A stretch of 64,000 bases of DNA from Nannocystis exedens. GTDB taxonomy: Bacteria > Myxococcota_A > Polyangia > Nannocystales > Nannocystaceae. The DNA lies in NCBI RefSeq assembly GCF_002343915.1, contig NZ_NETK01000001.1:186001-250000 (forward strand), given 5' to 3'. The translations under genes and the position numbers were made by a program. The notes beneath the pieces were generated by a model. The model made no database searches and was not told where the DNA came from. It worked only from the letters and a program-made list of their open reading frames with translations. Of the stretch, positions 35,880 through 44,709 are shown piece after piece. Each line of letters begins with the position of its first letter. Within the stretch, counting starts at the first letter, position 1.

Positions 35880-36553
35880 TGCTCCGACCGCGACGTAGAG
35901 ATCTGGTCGAGTTTGAACACCGCTCGGGCTTGCTCCTTGGTGAACCGCCAAGTGATCTTCCGCCGTCGCCGGTGGGCGTCCTTGTTCCACAAGGACGTGC
36001 GACGGCGCAATTCGGTGAGAGAGCCGATCCGGAGACGTCCAAGGCATTCACGTGACCACAAGCTCGCCTCGTTCTCAGCAGGGTTGAGCCAACTCCCGTG
36101 CTTGGGAGTATAGTGCACGGTAAAGCGGCTCCATAGCTCGCGCCCCGCATCATCGCCGAAGGCCATGCACAACGAGTTCTGGCGGTGGGTATTGAGGTTG
36201 TCCATGACGAGGTGAATCGTCCGCGCCGAACGATATCGTTGGGCTATCTTGCGGAGAGCCCGAGCGAACTGCTTCGCCGTGCGGTTGGGCGTCGCGTAGG
36301 TCAGGTGGCGTCCTGCCTTGGGCTCGACGATGCAGAAGACATTTGCGGTTCCGCGCCGCACGTATTCATAGTCCTGGCGAGCCATGCGGCCAGGTGAGGC
36401 TGGCCGGCCAGGTCGAGCGGGGTCTCGAAGTACGACCGGTCGTTCATCCAGGGCGACGACCGGCTCCGACGCGTCGGCTGGTTGCGCCAGGGTGTCGAGG
36501 ACGTCGTCCATCCGTGCGACGTACTCCTCGTCGATCTGTGGAACGCACCACAT
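35876..36553 (-). CDS. IS630 transposase, catalytic frame (orfB)
   Basis: Catalytic DDE domain: first Asp in VVALDERPV, second in LVMDNLNTHR, Glu in GSWLNPAENEASL. This frame begins at an ATG inside the A7 run where orfA ends, so it could be made alone or as an orfA-orfB fusion. Its stop codon TAG is formed by the target TA plus one host base, so the C-terminus depends on the insertion site. Confidence 0.85.
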   Translation of the reverse strand: MWCVPQIDEEYVARMDDVLDTLAQPADASEPVVALDERPVVLRDPARPGRPASPGRMARQDYEYVRRGTANVFCIVEPKAGRHLTYATPNRTAKQFARALRKIAQRYRSARTIHLVMDNLNTHRQNSLCMAFGDDAGRELWSRFTVHYTPKHGSWLNPAENEASLWSRECLGRLRIGSLTELRRRTSLWNKDAHRRRRKITWRFTKEQARAVFKLDQISTSRSEH

Positions 36554-37093
36554 TTTTTTCCCGCCACGGCTTGAGCGCGTGGTTCTTCAACAACACCCGG
36601 ATCGTCTCCCGGCCGACTTGCTCGACGAGCTTGCGTTTCATGCACTCCTCGACGATGAGCATGATTGTCCACCGAGCGCGTCCTTCGGGAGGTGGCCCGC
36701 AGACCATGGCGACGATCGCCGCTTCTTGCCGAGCGTCGAGCTTCCGCGGCGGGATCGGCCGCTTCGCGTCCTTGAGCGCGACTTCGACGCCCGCGGCGAG
36801 ATACCGCTCTCCAACCCGCCGAACGGATGGGACCGCCGATCCAACCGCTGCCGCCGTCGCCGCCAGCGACTTCCCCTCGTCCAACATCTGCAGCATGCGT
36901 ATTCGCTTCCAGGTCCGCTCCGTTTGCCGCTCCCGAGCCTTTCGCCGCAGGAGCTCTCGATCCTCGTCCTTGAGCTTGAGTCCGGGGAACCGGGGTCGTG
37001 GCTTCTTCCGCCTCATGGCACCCGTAGATCAGAATCTCGGACAGAGCGCAAATTCGCGCAAGGTTTTTGATCGCTACGCTACGGTCGGAGCAC
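35879..37093 (-). mobile_element. IS630-family insertion sequence, 1215 bp
   Basis: Bounded by TA on both sides (35877-35878 and 37094-37095), the target duplication of IS630/Tc1-type elements. Terminal inverted repeats begin GTGCTCCGACCG at both ends and continue with imperfect matching (CGTAG, GATC) to about 25 bp. It carries two overlapping transposase frames on the minus strand. The element looks complete and recent. Its GC content is lower than that of its neighbours. Confidence 0.92.
36444..37016 (-). CDS. IS630 transposase, N-terminal frame (orfA)
   Basis: Holds the DNA-binding part: KARERQTERTWKRIRMLQMLDEGKS, a helix-turn-helix (AATAAAVGSAVPSVRRVGERYLAAG) and IRVLLKNHALKPWREK. The meaningful part ends at about 36555, where seven A residues lead into the second frame. 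Beyond that the frame is Arg-rich nonsense. Fusion with orfB needs a +1 change (or loss of one A). Confidence 0.85.
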   Translation of the reverse strand: MRRKKPRPRFPGLKLKDEDRELLRRKARERQTERTWKRIRMLQMLDEGKSLAATAAAVGSAVPSVRRVGERYLAAGVEVALKDAKRPIPPRKLDARQEAAIVAMVCGPPPEGRARWTIMLIVEECMKRKLVEQVGRETIRVLLKNHALKPWREKNVVRSTDRRGVRRTDGRRPRHPGATSRRVGAGRRPG

Positions 37094-37456
37094 TAGCCGC
37101 AGCTTGCGTACCGTCCGTGGCCGGCTGCGAGGGGAATCCGCGCACCGAGGCCGGCGTCCTCGGAGCCCCGCGGACGAGGCGCCGCCCGCCACGCGGACGC
37201 AGCGAACGGCTCGCCTCGATTCACTACACCGGCCGCAAACGCCGATACACCCCGCCCCGGCGCGATCGATGGACGCCTCTTCGCCATTCGCCGTACCGCC
37301 CTCATCGGTCCGCGTCTCGCCGTCTCAGGGCGGGCGGGTCGATTCGTGCGATCCGCGAGCAGCCCGGGCGCGGGCTTCGAGCGCGGACGAAAGCGGCGGG
37401 CCCCTCATGGCGCGAGGAGAAGCCAATCTCGCGCGATGAAAAGCCCGCCGGGGGCT

Positions 37457-37650
37457 CGACGCCGTCCGTGGCCGCCCGGGCCGCCGCCCTGCGACCATCG
37501 ACGCCGTCCGTGGCGGCCGCCCTGCGACCATCGACGCCGTCCGTGGCGGCCGCCCTGCGACAACAATCGACGCCGTCGTGGCCGCCCAAGCGGCCGCGCT
37601 GCGACAATCGACGTCCGTGGCCGCCCGGGCCGCCGCGCTGCGACTGTGAT
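37457..37650. repeat. Tandem repeat derived from the 3' end of the KGG gene
   Basis: About five units of 33-42 bp with the core GACGCCGTCCGTGGC and CCGCCCTGCGAC. The same string family runs into the last codons of the KGG gene (encoding QRGGQGGH). So the array looks like expansion of the gene's 3' end, with one unit later closed off by a stop. The adjoining 37096-37456 holds no gene. Confidence 0.6.
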
Positions 37651-37671
37651 GATTGCGGGCTGCGTTCGCGA

Positions 37672-38052
37672 TCAGCGCTGGCGGTGGCCGCCCTGGCCGC
37701 CGCGCTGCGACGACTGCGAGCGGCGCTCGCGGTCCTCGTCCGAGCTGCGGCTCTCCTCGCCCCGGTTCTCGCTGCGGCGGCCGCCGTGCGACGCGTGCCC
37801 GCCCTTCGCGCCGATCTGGGCCATGTGCTCGCGATCCTGGCTGACCGCCTCCCCGCCCTTGCGGCCGGCCTCGCGCGCCTCCTCCGACGTGAACTCGTGG
37901 GCCGTGCCCTTCTCGTGGGCGGCGTGACCGCCCTTGCTGGCGATCTCGCGTTGCTTCTCCTCGTCCATGCCGGCGAAGCCGCGCCCACCGCCGCGGCGCT
38001 GGCCCTTGCTCTCGCCCTTGTTCTCGTTGCGGTTGTCGTCCCTGGTAGGCAT
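37672..38052 (-). CDS. KGG-motif general stress protein
   Basis: 126 residues. Three KGG units: IASKGGHAAHEKG, REAGRKGGEAVSQD, QIGAKGGHASHG, the pattern of GsiB/con-10-type hydrophilic stress proteins. The C-terminus is Arg/Ser/Gln-rich and disordered (RRSENRGEESRSSDED). GAGGA six bases before ATG 38052. Known of the family: starvation- or desiccation-induced, natively unfolded. Its last codons are the seed of the repeat array downstream. Confidence 0.88.
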   Translation of the reverse strand: MPTRDDNRNENKGESKGQRRGGGRGFAGMDEEKQREIASKGGHAAHEKGTAHEFTSEEAREAGRKGGEAVSQDREHMAQIGAKGGHASHGGRRSENRGEESRSSDEDRERRSQSSQRGGQGGHRQR

Positions 38053-38326
38053 GACGTCCTCGTATTTCGTCGCGCGGGCGCGCCGGTCCCCGGCCATCGA
38101 GGACCCGACGCGACCGCATTGCGAGGTGGAGTATGGCGCGCTACCGCGCGTCGACAAGCTCGACGATGACGATTTGCCGGCCGCGACGAATGATAGTACT
38201 CCCCAGCCCGCCCAATGTACGGCGAACCGTGGGCTGAACCCCGCAGGCCCTGGCGTCGGCAGGGGGCTCCGAGCCCAGGGAAAATCCGAGGGTTGCCGAG
38301 CGTGCGAGCCCGACCATACCTCGGGC

Positions 38327-39496
38327 ATGAGAGCCGGTCTCGAAGGCATGTTGAACGAAATGGGTCGGCCTCTGCCGGGGCAGACCAGCGTCGCGGGCCA
38401 CCCTGTCCTGTGGGTCTCGCAGCTCGCGTGGGACGCCATCCCTCGCCGTCTGCGGCACCTCCTGTCCTGCTGTGCGCGGCAACGGCGCGTCGTGTTCGTC
38501 GAGGCGGTGGCCCCGACCGCTGGTCCCCCGCGGATGGCCTACGATCATCGCGCCGGCCTGGTGGTCGCCACCCCCTACGTGCCGCGCGGGCTGACGGGCG
38601 ACGAGGCCACCGCCCTGTTCCGCGGCCTGCTCGACGGCGCGGTCCGCGAGCTCGGCCTCGGGGGATTCGTGCTCTGCCACGATTCGCCGCGAGCCCTGGC
38701 CGCCTGCCGCCTCAAGCCGGCCGCCACCATCTACTACGATTGCCCCGGCGGGCCGCGGTCGCCTCACGAGGGCGACGAGCTGCTGCGGGAGGAGGCGCTG
38801 CGGCGGGCCGACGTCGTGTTCATCGACGGCGGCCACGACCTCGCCGGCGCCGACCTCGGCCCGAGCACCCACTTTTTGCCCGGCGGGGTCGACGCGGCCC
38901 ACTTCACTCGCGCCCGCGCCGGCGGCCTCGACCCGGCCGATCAGCGCGAGATACCGCACCCTCGCCTCGGCTTTTACGGCGCCCTCGACCGCGACGTCGA
39001 CCTCGACCTCCTCGTCGCCATCGCCGATCTGCGGACCGATTTTCACATCGTCTTGATCGATCACGAGAGCGGCCCCGATCGGCCGCGCCTGCCCGCCCGG
39101 CCCAACATCCACGAGCTCGGGCCCAAGCCCTACGCCGAGCTGCCGGCCTACCTGGCGGGCTGGGACGTGGCCCTCTTGCCCTTCTCGCGCGAGGCCGCGG
39201 CCCACGGGGTCAAACCCTCGCAGACCCTCGAATGTCTGGCCGCCGGCAAGCCGGTGGTCGCCACCCCCCTGCGCGACCTCATCAATCCGTACGCGATCCA
39301 GGGCCTCGTGTCGATCGCCGACGAGCCCGAGGACTTCGTGATCGCCGTCGAATGCGAGCTCCACCGCGCCGACCGCCGCCGCTGGCTGCAGCGGGTCGAC
39401 ACCTGCCTGCGCGGCAGCTCGTGGGACGACACCTGGGGCGTCATGGAGGCCGTCCTGGCCCGCCTCGTCGCCCAGCCCGCCGTCGCCCACCCGTGA
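38327..39496 (+). CDS. Glycosyltransferase, GT-B fold
   Basis: About 389 residues. The N-terminus HPVLWVSQLAWDAIPRRLRHLL is that of a GT4-like family seen with UDP-galactopyranose and exopolysaccharide genes. YYDCPGG, HFLPGGVDAAHF, LGFYGALDRDVDLDLL and GVKPSQTLECLAAGKPVVATPL (sugar-nucleotide loop) support the call. ATG 38327 or 38348 (GAAGG just upstream) are both usable. Isolated from the heptose cluster by the IS and stress genes. Confidence 0.85.
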   Translation: MRAGLEGMLNEMGRPLPGQTSVAGHPVLWVSQLAWDAIPRRLRHLLSCCARQRRVVFVEAVAPTAGPPRMAYDHRAGLVVATPYVPRGLTGDEATALFRGLLDGAVRELGLGGFVLCHDSPRALAACRLKPAATIYYDCPGGPRSPHEGDELLREEALRRADVVFIDGGHDLAGADLGPSTHFLPGGVDAAHFTRARAGGLDPADQREIPHPRLGFYGALDRDVDLDLLVAIADLRTDFHIVLIDHESGPDRPRLPARPNIHELGPKPYAELPAYLAGWDVALLPFSREAAAHGVKPSQTLECLAAGKPVVATPLRDLINPYAIQGLVSIADEPEDFVIAVECELHRADRRRWLQRVDTCLRGSSWDDTWGVMEAVLARLVAQPAVAHP

Positions 39497-39513
39497 GCGC
39501 CGTTCGCCTCGCC

Positions 39514-39550
39514 GGCCCCGGCCTCGCCTCCCTGCGGGCGAGCCGGGGCC
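39514..39550 (+). terminator. Hairpin after the glycosyltransferase gene
   Basis: GGCCCCGGCCTCGCC pairs with GGGCGAGCCGGGGCC (one bulge), 17 bases after the stop. Probable terminator. The following 39551-39864 contains no supported gene. Confidence 0.5.
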
Positions 39551-39864
39551 GACGCGTGCTCGCCGGGCGCCGCCCCGTCGTCGGGCGCGGCCGTTGCTCG
39601 TCGCGATCGCCCAACGTAGCAGCGCCCGCGACCCGGACCAGCGCGCCACGGGCGTTCGCTCGACGGATTGTCCGCGCCGCTGCGCGGCCATCCATGACGA
39701 ATCCGGAGCCCGGTTCGTGCGCCGCCTACGCCGTCGCGATCGCGGCCAGCGAGGCCATGCACACCCGCCCCCGGCTCGCGCGCCGCCGGTCGGACTCGAG
39801 TCGCACGAATGGTGGCCGGCCCGGGCGATTCGATCAAAGACCTGCGCGTCCGGAGGATTTCATC

Positions 39865-40386
39865 ATGAACGAGAACAAGCGCAATCCAGAGCCGCTCAGC
39901 GACCTCGCCTACGATTGGGTGACCATCATTCAGCACAAGTCGGAGGCCCTTCGCGCCTACGACAAGTACATCCAGGACGCCCAGCAGGCGAACTCGCCCG
40001 AGTGCGTCGAGCTGATGCGCCAGATCTACGAGCAGGACGCCCGCCACGTCGAGCAGGCCACCCGCCACATGATCGAGGTCCTGCGCAGCGGCCGGATGGG
40101 TCGCAGCCAGGGCGAGGGTCAGACCAGCCAGGGCGAGGGCGGCCGCATGGGCCAGACCAGCGGCCAGGCAGGCGGCGCCGGCATGAGCCAGGGCGAGATG
40201 GGCGGCGGGGGCACCAGCCGGGCCGCCAGCCAGGGCGGCATGGGCGGCATGGGCCAGGGCGAGGGCGGCCAGAACCGCATGGGCCAGACCAGCAGCCAGA
40301 GCGGCATGAGCGAGGGTGAGAACCGGCGCGAGTCGATGCAGGGCGAGTCGAGCGAGCGACGCGGCCAGCAGCGGAACCCGCGGTAG
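39865..40386 (+). CDS. Helical protein with Gln/Gly/Met-rich tail
   Basis: 173 residues. The first 75 form two or three amphipathic helices rich in Glu, His and Asp (AYDWVTIIQHKSEALRAYDKY; YEQDARHVEQATRHMIEVL), possibly ferritin-like. The rest is low-complexity GMSQGE, MGQTSGQ and GGMGGMGQGEG repeats. GGAGG eight bases before the ATG makes the start sure. Function unknown. The disordered tail and stress-gene neighbours suggest a protective or phase-separating protein. Not a known family to me. Confidence 0.75.
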   Translation: MNENKRNPEPLSDLAYDWVTIIQHKSEALRAYDKYIQDAQQANSPECVELMRQIYEQDARHVEQATRHMIEVLRSGRMGRSQGEGQTSQGEGGRMGQTSGQAGGAGMSQGEMGGGGTSRAASQGGMGGMGQGEGGQNRMGQTSSQSGMSEGENRRESMQGESSERRGQQRNPR

Positions 40387-40405
40387 TGATTCGCGATCGG
40401 CGGAC

Positions 40406-40439
40406 CGGGCCGCGTGCATGCATTCACGGGCGCGGCCCG
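40406..40439 (+). terminator. Hairpin after the helical protein gene
   Basis: Perfect 9-bp stem CGGGCCGCG / CGCGGCCCG with a 16-nt loop, 20 bases after the stop. Confidence 0.5.
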
Positions 40440-40544
40440 AGCGCGCGGCGCGCTCCCTGTACTCGGCAGACGCGACAATGACTGACGAAAGCGTGAACCG
40501 GATTACAAAACCTCGGATTCTGCATTCGTCGCCCACGATTTGGC

Positions 40545-41639
40545 TTGCTCGCGCCGGCCGGGGATGAAACAAAAGCGGGCACCTTGCCGAAAGCCGACGC
40601 TACCGCCCCGCGTGACATCATCGTGATCGGGGCATCCGCCGGGGGCCTCACCGCGTTGTTCGACATCGTGCGGGGCCTGCCGCCGGAGTTCCCGGCGGCG
40701 GTGTTCGTGGCGATGCACATGTCGCCCGACAACCCCGGCGTGTTGTCGAACCTGCTGGGACGGGTCGCGGCGCTGCCGACCGCGCTGGCCGAGGACCGCC
40801 AGGCGATCGAGCGCGGCCGGATCTACGTCGCCCGCCCTGACCATCACCTGCTGGTCAAGCGGGCCCACGTGCGAGTCACCCGCGGGCCCAAGGAGAACGG
40901 CTTCCGCCCGGCGATCGACCCGCTGTTCTGCAGCGCCGCCGCCGCTTACGGCCCGCGGGTGATCGGCGTCGTCCTCTCGGGCGGCCTCAACGACGGCACC
41001 GAGGGCCTGCTGCGAATCACCGAGGCCGGCGGTCTGGCGCTCGCCCAGGACCCGACCGAGGCCACCATCCCCAGCATGCCGCTGTCCGCCATCCAGAACG
41101 TCGAGGTCCACAGCGTGCTGCGGGCCGCGGCGATCCCCCAGGTGCTGATCGAGCTCGTCCGGCAGCCCGTGGTCGACACCTGCACCCCCGGCGCGCCCGA
41201 GGTCCCGGACAGCGCCGAGGCCGGCCTCGCGCTGCAGCACGACAAGCCGAGCGGCGTCCCGGCGCCGTACACCTGCCCCGAATGCAACGGCGCGCTGTGG
41301 GAGGCGCCGGAGCACGGCAAGCTGCTGCGCTTCCGCTGCCACGTCGGCCACGGCTTCACCGCCGAGGCGCTGCTGGCCGAGCAGGGCTCGAAGCTCGAGG
41401 GCGCGCTGTGGGGCGCCCTGCGGGCCCTCGAGGAGAACGCCGCGCTGTACCGCCAGCAAGCCGCGCGCACCCGCTCGGCCGGATACCTCGCGCTGTCCCG
41501 GCAGTACGAGCGGAGCGCCGCCGAGATCGAGGAGTACGCCAACACCCTGCGGCCGCTGCTGCACCGGGCCTCGGTGCAGTGGACCCCCCCGGTTCCGGCC
41601 GCGCCGCCCCCCGAATCGGCGGAAGGAACCGAGGACTGA
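40545..41639 (+). CDS. CheB-type methylesterase with C-terminal zinc-ribbon-like domain
   Basis: Residues about 25-210 are a CheB domain with catalytic Ser in GASAGG, His in VAMHMSP and Asp in GGLNDGTEGL, but no receiver. Residues 235-290 hold CPECNGALWEAP...FRCHVGHGF, a Cys/His cluster likely to bind zinc. A long helix follows. Start uncertain: TTG 40545 is open, and TTG 40584 would begin just before the CheB domain. Known relatives act beside fused CheB-CheR sensors. The next gene is such a fusion. Confidence 0.85.
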   Translation: MLAPAGDETKAGTLPKADATAPRDIIVIGASAGGLTALFDIVRGLPPEFPAAVFVAMHMSPDNPGVLSNLLGRVAALPTALAEDRQAIERGRIYVARPDHHLLVKRAHVRVTRGPKENGFRPAIDPLFCSAAAAYGPRVIGVVLSGGLNDGTEGLLRITEAGGLALAQDPTEATIPSMPLSAIQNVEVHSVLRAAAIPQVLIELVRQPVVDTCTPGAPEVPDSAEAGLALQHDKPSGVPAPYTCPECNGALWEAPEHGKLLRFRCHVGHGFTAEALLAEQGSKLEGALWGALRALEENAALYRQQAARTRSAGYLALSRQYERSAAEIEEYANTLRPLLHRASVQWTPPVPAAPPPESAEGTED

Positions 41640-41688
41640 CCGCCCGCGGTCGCCGGCTCGGTCGCTCGCTCACGCTGCTCCCGTCATC

Positions 41689-44600
41689 ATGCCCATTACC
41701 CCTGCACCGCCGCCCCCCCAGCCCGACAGCGAGGCCGAAGACGGCGAAGAAGACACGCCCGCGGAGACCACCCGCCGGCCCTCCGGGCTCTTGCTGGTCG
41801 TCGGCGTCGGCGCGTCCGCGGGCGGGCTCGAGCCGTTCACCGACATCCTGGACGCGCTCCCCGCCGACCTCGGCGTCGCCTTCGTCTACGTCGCCCATCA
41901 GGCCAGCGGCCGCGACAGCGCCCTGGCCGACATCTTGCACATGCACACGGCGATGCCGATCGTCCTCGTCAAGGAGGAGGTCGCGCTCGAGCCCAACCAC
42001 GTCTACCTCGCGCCGCCTGGCGTCCAGCTGACCGTCGCCGAGCTGGGGCTGGTGCCCAGCGCGCGCCCCGACGACGGCACGCAATACACCCCGATCGACG
42101 TGTTCATGGCCTCGCTCGCCAAGGAGCTCGAGACCTGCGCCGTCGGCGTGATCCTCTCGGGCTCGGGCGCCGACGGCTCCTCCGGCCTGCGCGAGATCAA
42201 GGGCGTCGGCGGCATCACCATCGTCCAGGACCCGGAGACCGCCCGCTACGACAGCATGCCCCGCGCCGCGATCGCCACCGGCAGCGTCGACCTCGTGCTG
42301 AACCCGCCGCGGATCGCCGAGGAGCTGCAGCGGATCGGCCGCCACCCGTACGTGCGCTCGTCCTACGCGCGACGCCCCGGCCACGAGCTCGTCATCCATC
42401 AGGAGCAGCGCCACTGCATCTTCACCATGTTGCGCAACGCAAGCGGCGTCGACTTCACTCATGACAAGCCGCCGACCATCCGCCGCCGCCTGCAGCGGCG
42501 CATGGTCCTGCACAAGCTCGACAGCGTCGAGCAGTACATCAAGTACATGCGCGAGAACCCGGAGGAGGTCTCGAAGCTGTACCAGGACCTCCTGATCCAC
42601 GTGACCCGGTTCTTCCGCGACCCGGAGTCGTTCAAGGCCCTCGCCGCCGAGGTCTTCCCGCAGATCATGCAGCAGCGGCGCGGCCTGTCGCCGATCCGCC
42701 TGTGGCTCCCGGGCTGCTCGACCGGCGAGGAGGCCTACTCGGTGGCGATCGCCCTGCTCGAGGTCCTCGGCGAGGAGGCGAGCGCGGTGCCGGTGCAGAT
42801 CTTCGCCACCGACGTCAGCGAGACCGCGATCGAGCACGCGCGCAACGGCCTCTACTCCGAGAACATCGTCTCCGACCTGTCGCCCGAGCGGCTGCGCCGG
42901 TTCTTCACCAAGACCGACGGCAAGTATCGGATCGCCAAGGTCGTGCGCGACCTGTGCGTGTTCGCCCGCCAGGACGTCACCCGCGACCCGCCGTTCTCCA
43001 AGCTCGACCTCATCCTCTGCCGCAACGTGCTCATCTACATGGGCGCGGTCCTGCAGCGCAAGCTGATGACCGTCTTCCACTACGCGCTCAAGCCGTCGGG
43101 CTTCCTCATGCTCGGCGGCGCCGAGACCGTCGGCGCCCAGGCCGACCTGTTCGCGGTCCTCGACAAGAAGCACCGGATCTTCGTCAAGCGTCCGATCGAG
43201 ACCCCGTCCAACTTCCAGATCCCGGTCGAGTACAACCCCAGCCGCTCGCCGCACCGCGGCCCGCGCCTGCCCGCCGAGATGCACACGCCGCACTCCTTCC
43301 AGTGCGAGGCCAACCGCCTCGTCCTCGATCGCTACGGACCGCCGGGCGTGATCGTCGACGAGAACTTCCAGATCGTCCAGTTCCGCGGCAAGACCGGCCT
43401 CTACCTCGAGCCCGCCCCCGGCGACGCCGTGCAGAGCCTGAACCTGCTCAAGACGGCCCGCGAGGGCCTGCTGCACGGCCTGCAGACCGCCCTGTACGGC
43501 GCCCGCAAGTCCGACAAGCCGGTGCGCAAGCGGGGCCTGCGGGTCGCGTTCAACGGCGCCGGCCACGACCTCGACCTCCACGTCATCCCGCTGTCGGTCC
43601 CCGGCGAGGAGCGCCACTTCCTCGTCCTGTTCGAGGAGGCGGGCGCCGCGGGCGACCCCCCGCAAGAGGCCGGCCCGCCCCCGCCGCAGCCGCCGTCGTC
43701 CGACGACGAGCGGGTCAAGCAGCTGCAAAAAGAGCTGGCCGCCAGCCGCGAGCACCTGCAGTCGATCATCCAGGACCTCGAGGCCGCCAACGAGGAGCTG
43801 CAGTCGGCCAACGAGGAGATCCTGTCGAGCAACGAGGAGCTGCAGAGCACCCACGAGGAGCTCGACACCGCCAAGGAGGAGCTGCAGAGCACCAACGAGG
43901 AGCTCAACACCGTCAACGAGGAGCTCCACGGCCGCAACGAGGAGCTGTCGCGCGTCAACAGCGACCTCGTCAACCTGCTCGGCTGCGTCGAGATCGCCAT
44001 CGTCATCGTCGGCTCCGACCTCAGCATCCGCCGCTTCACGCCGATGGCCGAGAAGGTGCTCAACCTGATCCCGACCGACATCGGCCGCCCGATCAGCCAG
44101 ATCAAGCCCAACATCGAGTGCCCCGGCCTCGAGAAGATGATCGCCCGCGTCATCGACACCGTGACGATCCAGGAGATGAACGTCCGCGACAGCGAGGGCA
44201 ACTGGTACTCGCTGCGGATCCGCCCCTCCAAGAACGTCGAGAACCGGATCGACGGCGCCGTCCTGGCCCTGTTCGACATCGCCAGCCGCCGCCACGAGCC
44301 CTGGCTCCGCCAGGCCCGCGACGGCACCCGCGCGCTCGTCGAGATCGTGCGCCAGCCGGTCGTCATGCTCGACGGCCACCTGCGCGTCCAGGCGATCAAT
44401 CGCGCCTTCACCGACCTGTTCGGTTTCACCGCCGACAACGCGCTGCACCGCCTGGTCTACGACCTCGGCGGCGGCGCCTGGGACGTCCCGCCGCTGCACC
44501 GGCTCCTCGACGACCTCCTGCCCCGCCAGGGCCGCTGCGTCGACTTCCGCCTCGAGCACGAGTTCGTGCGCGGGCAGCCGATGCAGCTCGGCATCGACGC

Positions 44601-44709
44601 CTCTCGCGTCGACGGCGGCGACCCGGGCACGACGATCGTCGTGCTCGCCATCCACGACGCCACCCGGTTCGACGCCGGGACGGCGCCCCCCGCCGACAGC
44701 CCCTCGTGA
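41689..44709 (+). CDS. CheB-CheR-PAS fused signalling protein
   Basis: 1006 residues. CheB (about 35-220: GASAGGLE, YVAHQAS, GSGADGSSGL), CheR methyltransferase (about 230-500: TRFFRDPESF, LWLPGCSTGEEAYS, LCRNVLIYMG), a PAS-like segment, a heptad coiled coil with repeated NEELQS/NEEL (about 690-770), then two PAS domains (VEIAIVIVGSDLSIRRFTP; QPVVMLDGHLRVQAINRAF). No kinase domain. Its output is probably passed to the histidine kinase directly downstream, whose GTG overlaps its stop. Cytoplasmic. Substrate of the methyl transfer unknown, as no MCP is nearby. Confidence 0.92.
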   Translation: MPITPAPPPPQPDSEAEDGEEDTPAETTRRPSGLLLVVGVGASAGGLEPFTDILDALPADLGVAFVYVAHQASGRDSALADILHMHTAMPIVLVKEEVALEPNHVYLAPPGVQLTVAELGLVPSARPDDGTQYTPIDVFMASLAKELETCAVGVILSGSGADGSSGLREIKGVGGITIVQDPETARYDSMPRAAIATGSVDLVLNPPRIAEELQRIGRHPYVRSSYARRPGHELVIHQEQRHCIFTMLRNASGVDFTHDKPPTIRRRLQRRMVLHKLDSVEQYIKYMRENPEEVSKLYQDLLIHVTRFFRDPESFKALAAEVFPQIMQQRRGLSPIRLWLPGCSTGEEAYSVAIALLEVLGEEASAVPVQIFATDVSETAIEHARNGLYSENIVSDLSPERLRRFFTKTDGKYRIAKVVRDLCVFARQDVTRDPPFSKLDLILCRNVLIYMGAVLQRKLMTVFHYALKPSGFLMLGGAETVGAQADLFAVLDKKHRIFVKRPIETPSNFQIPVEYNPSRSPHRGPRLPAEMHTPHSFQCEANRLVLDRYGPPGVIVDENFQIVQFRGKTGLYLEPAPGDAVQSLNLLKTAREGLLHGLQTALYGARKSDKPVRKRGLRVAFNGAGHDLDLHVIPLSVPGEERHFLVLFEEAGAAGDPPQEAGPPPPQPPSSDDERVKQLQKELAASREHLQSIIQDLEAANEELQSANEEILSSNEELQSTHEELDTAKEELQSTNEELNTVNEELHGRNEELSRVNSDLVNLLGCVEIAIVIVGSDLSIRRFTPMAEKVLNLIPTDIGRPISQIKPNIECPGLEKMIARVIDTVTIQEMNVRDSEGNWYSLRIRPSKNVENRIDGAVLALFDIASRRHEPWLRQARDGTRALVEIVRQPVVMLDGHLRVQAINRAFTDLFGFTADNALHRLVYDLGGGAWDVPPLHRLLDDLLPRQGRCVDFRLEHEFVRGQPMQLGIDASRVDGGDPGTTIVVLAIHDATRFDAGTAPPADSPS

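Noticed and set aside
41356..44655. Very long antisense open frame opposite the CheB-CheR-PAS gene
   Set aside because: It is a mirror of strongly biased coding sequence, with Leu/Val/Asp/Glu-rich nonsense and no domain.
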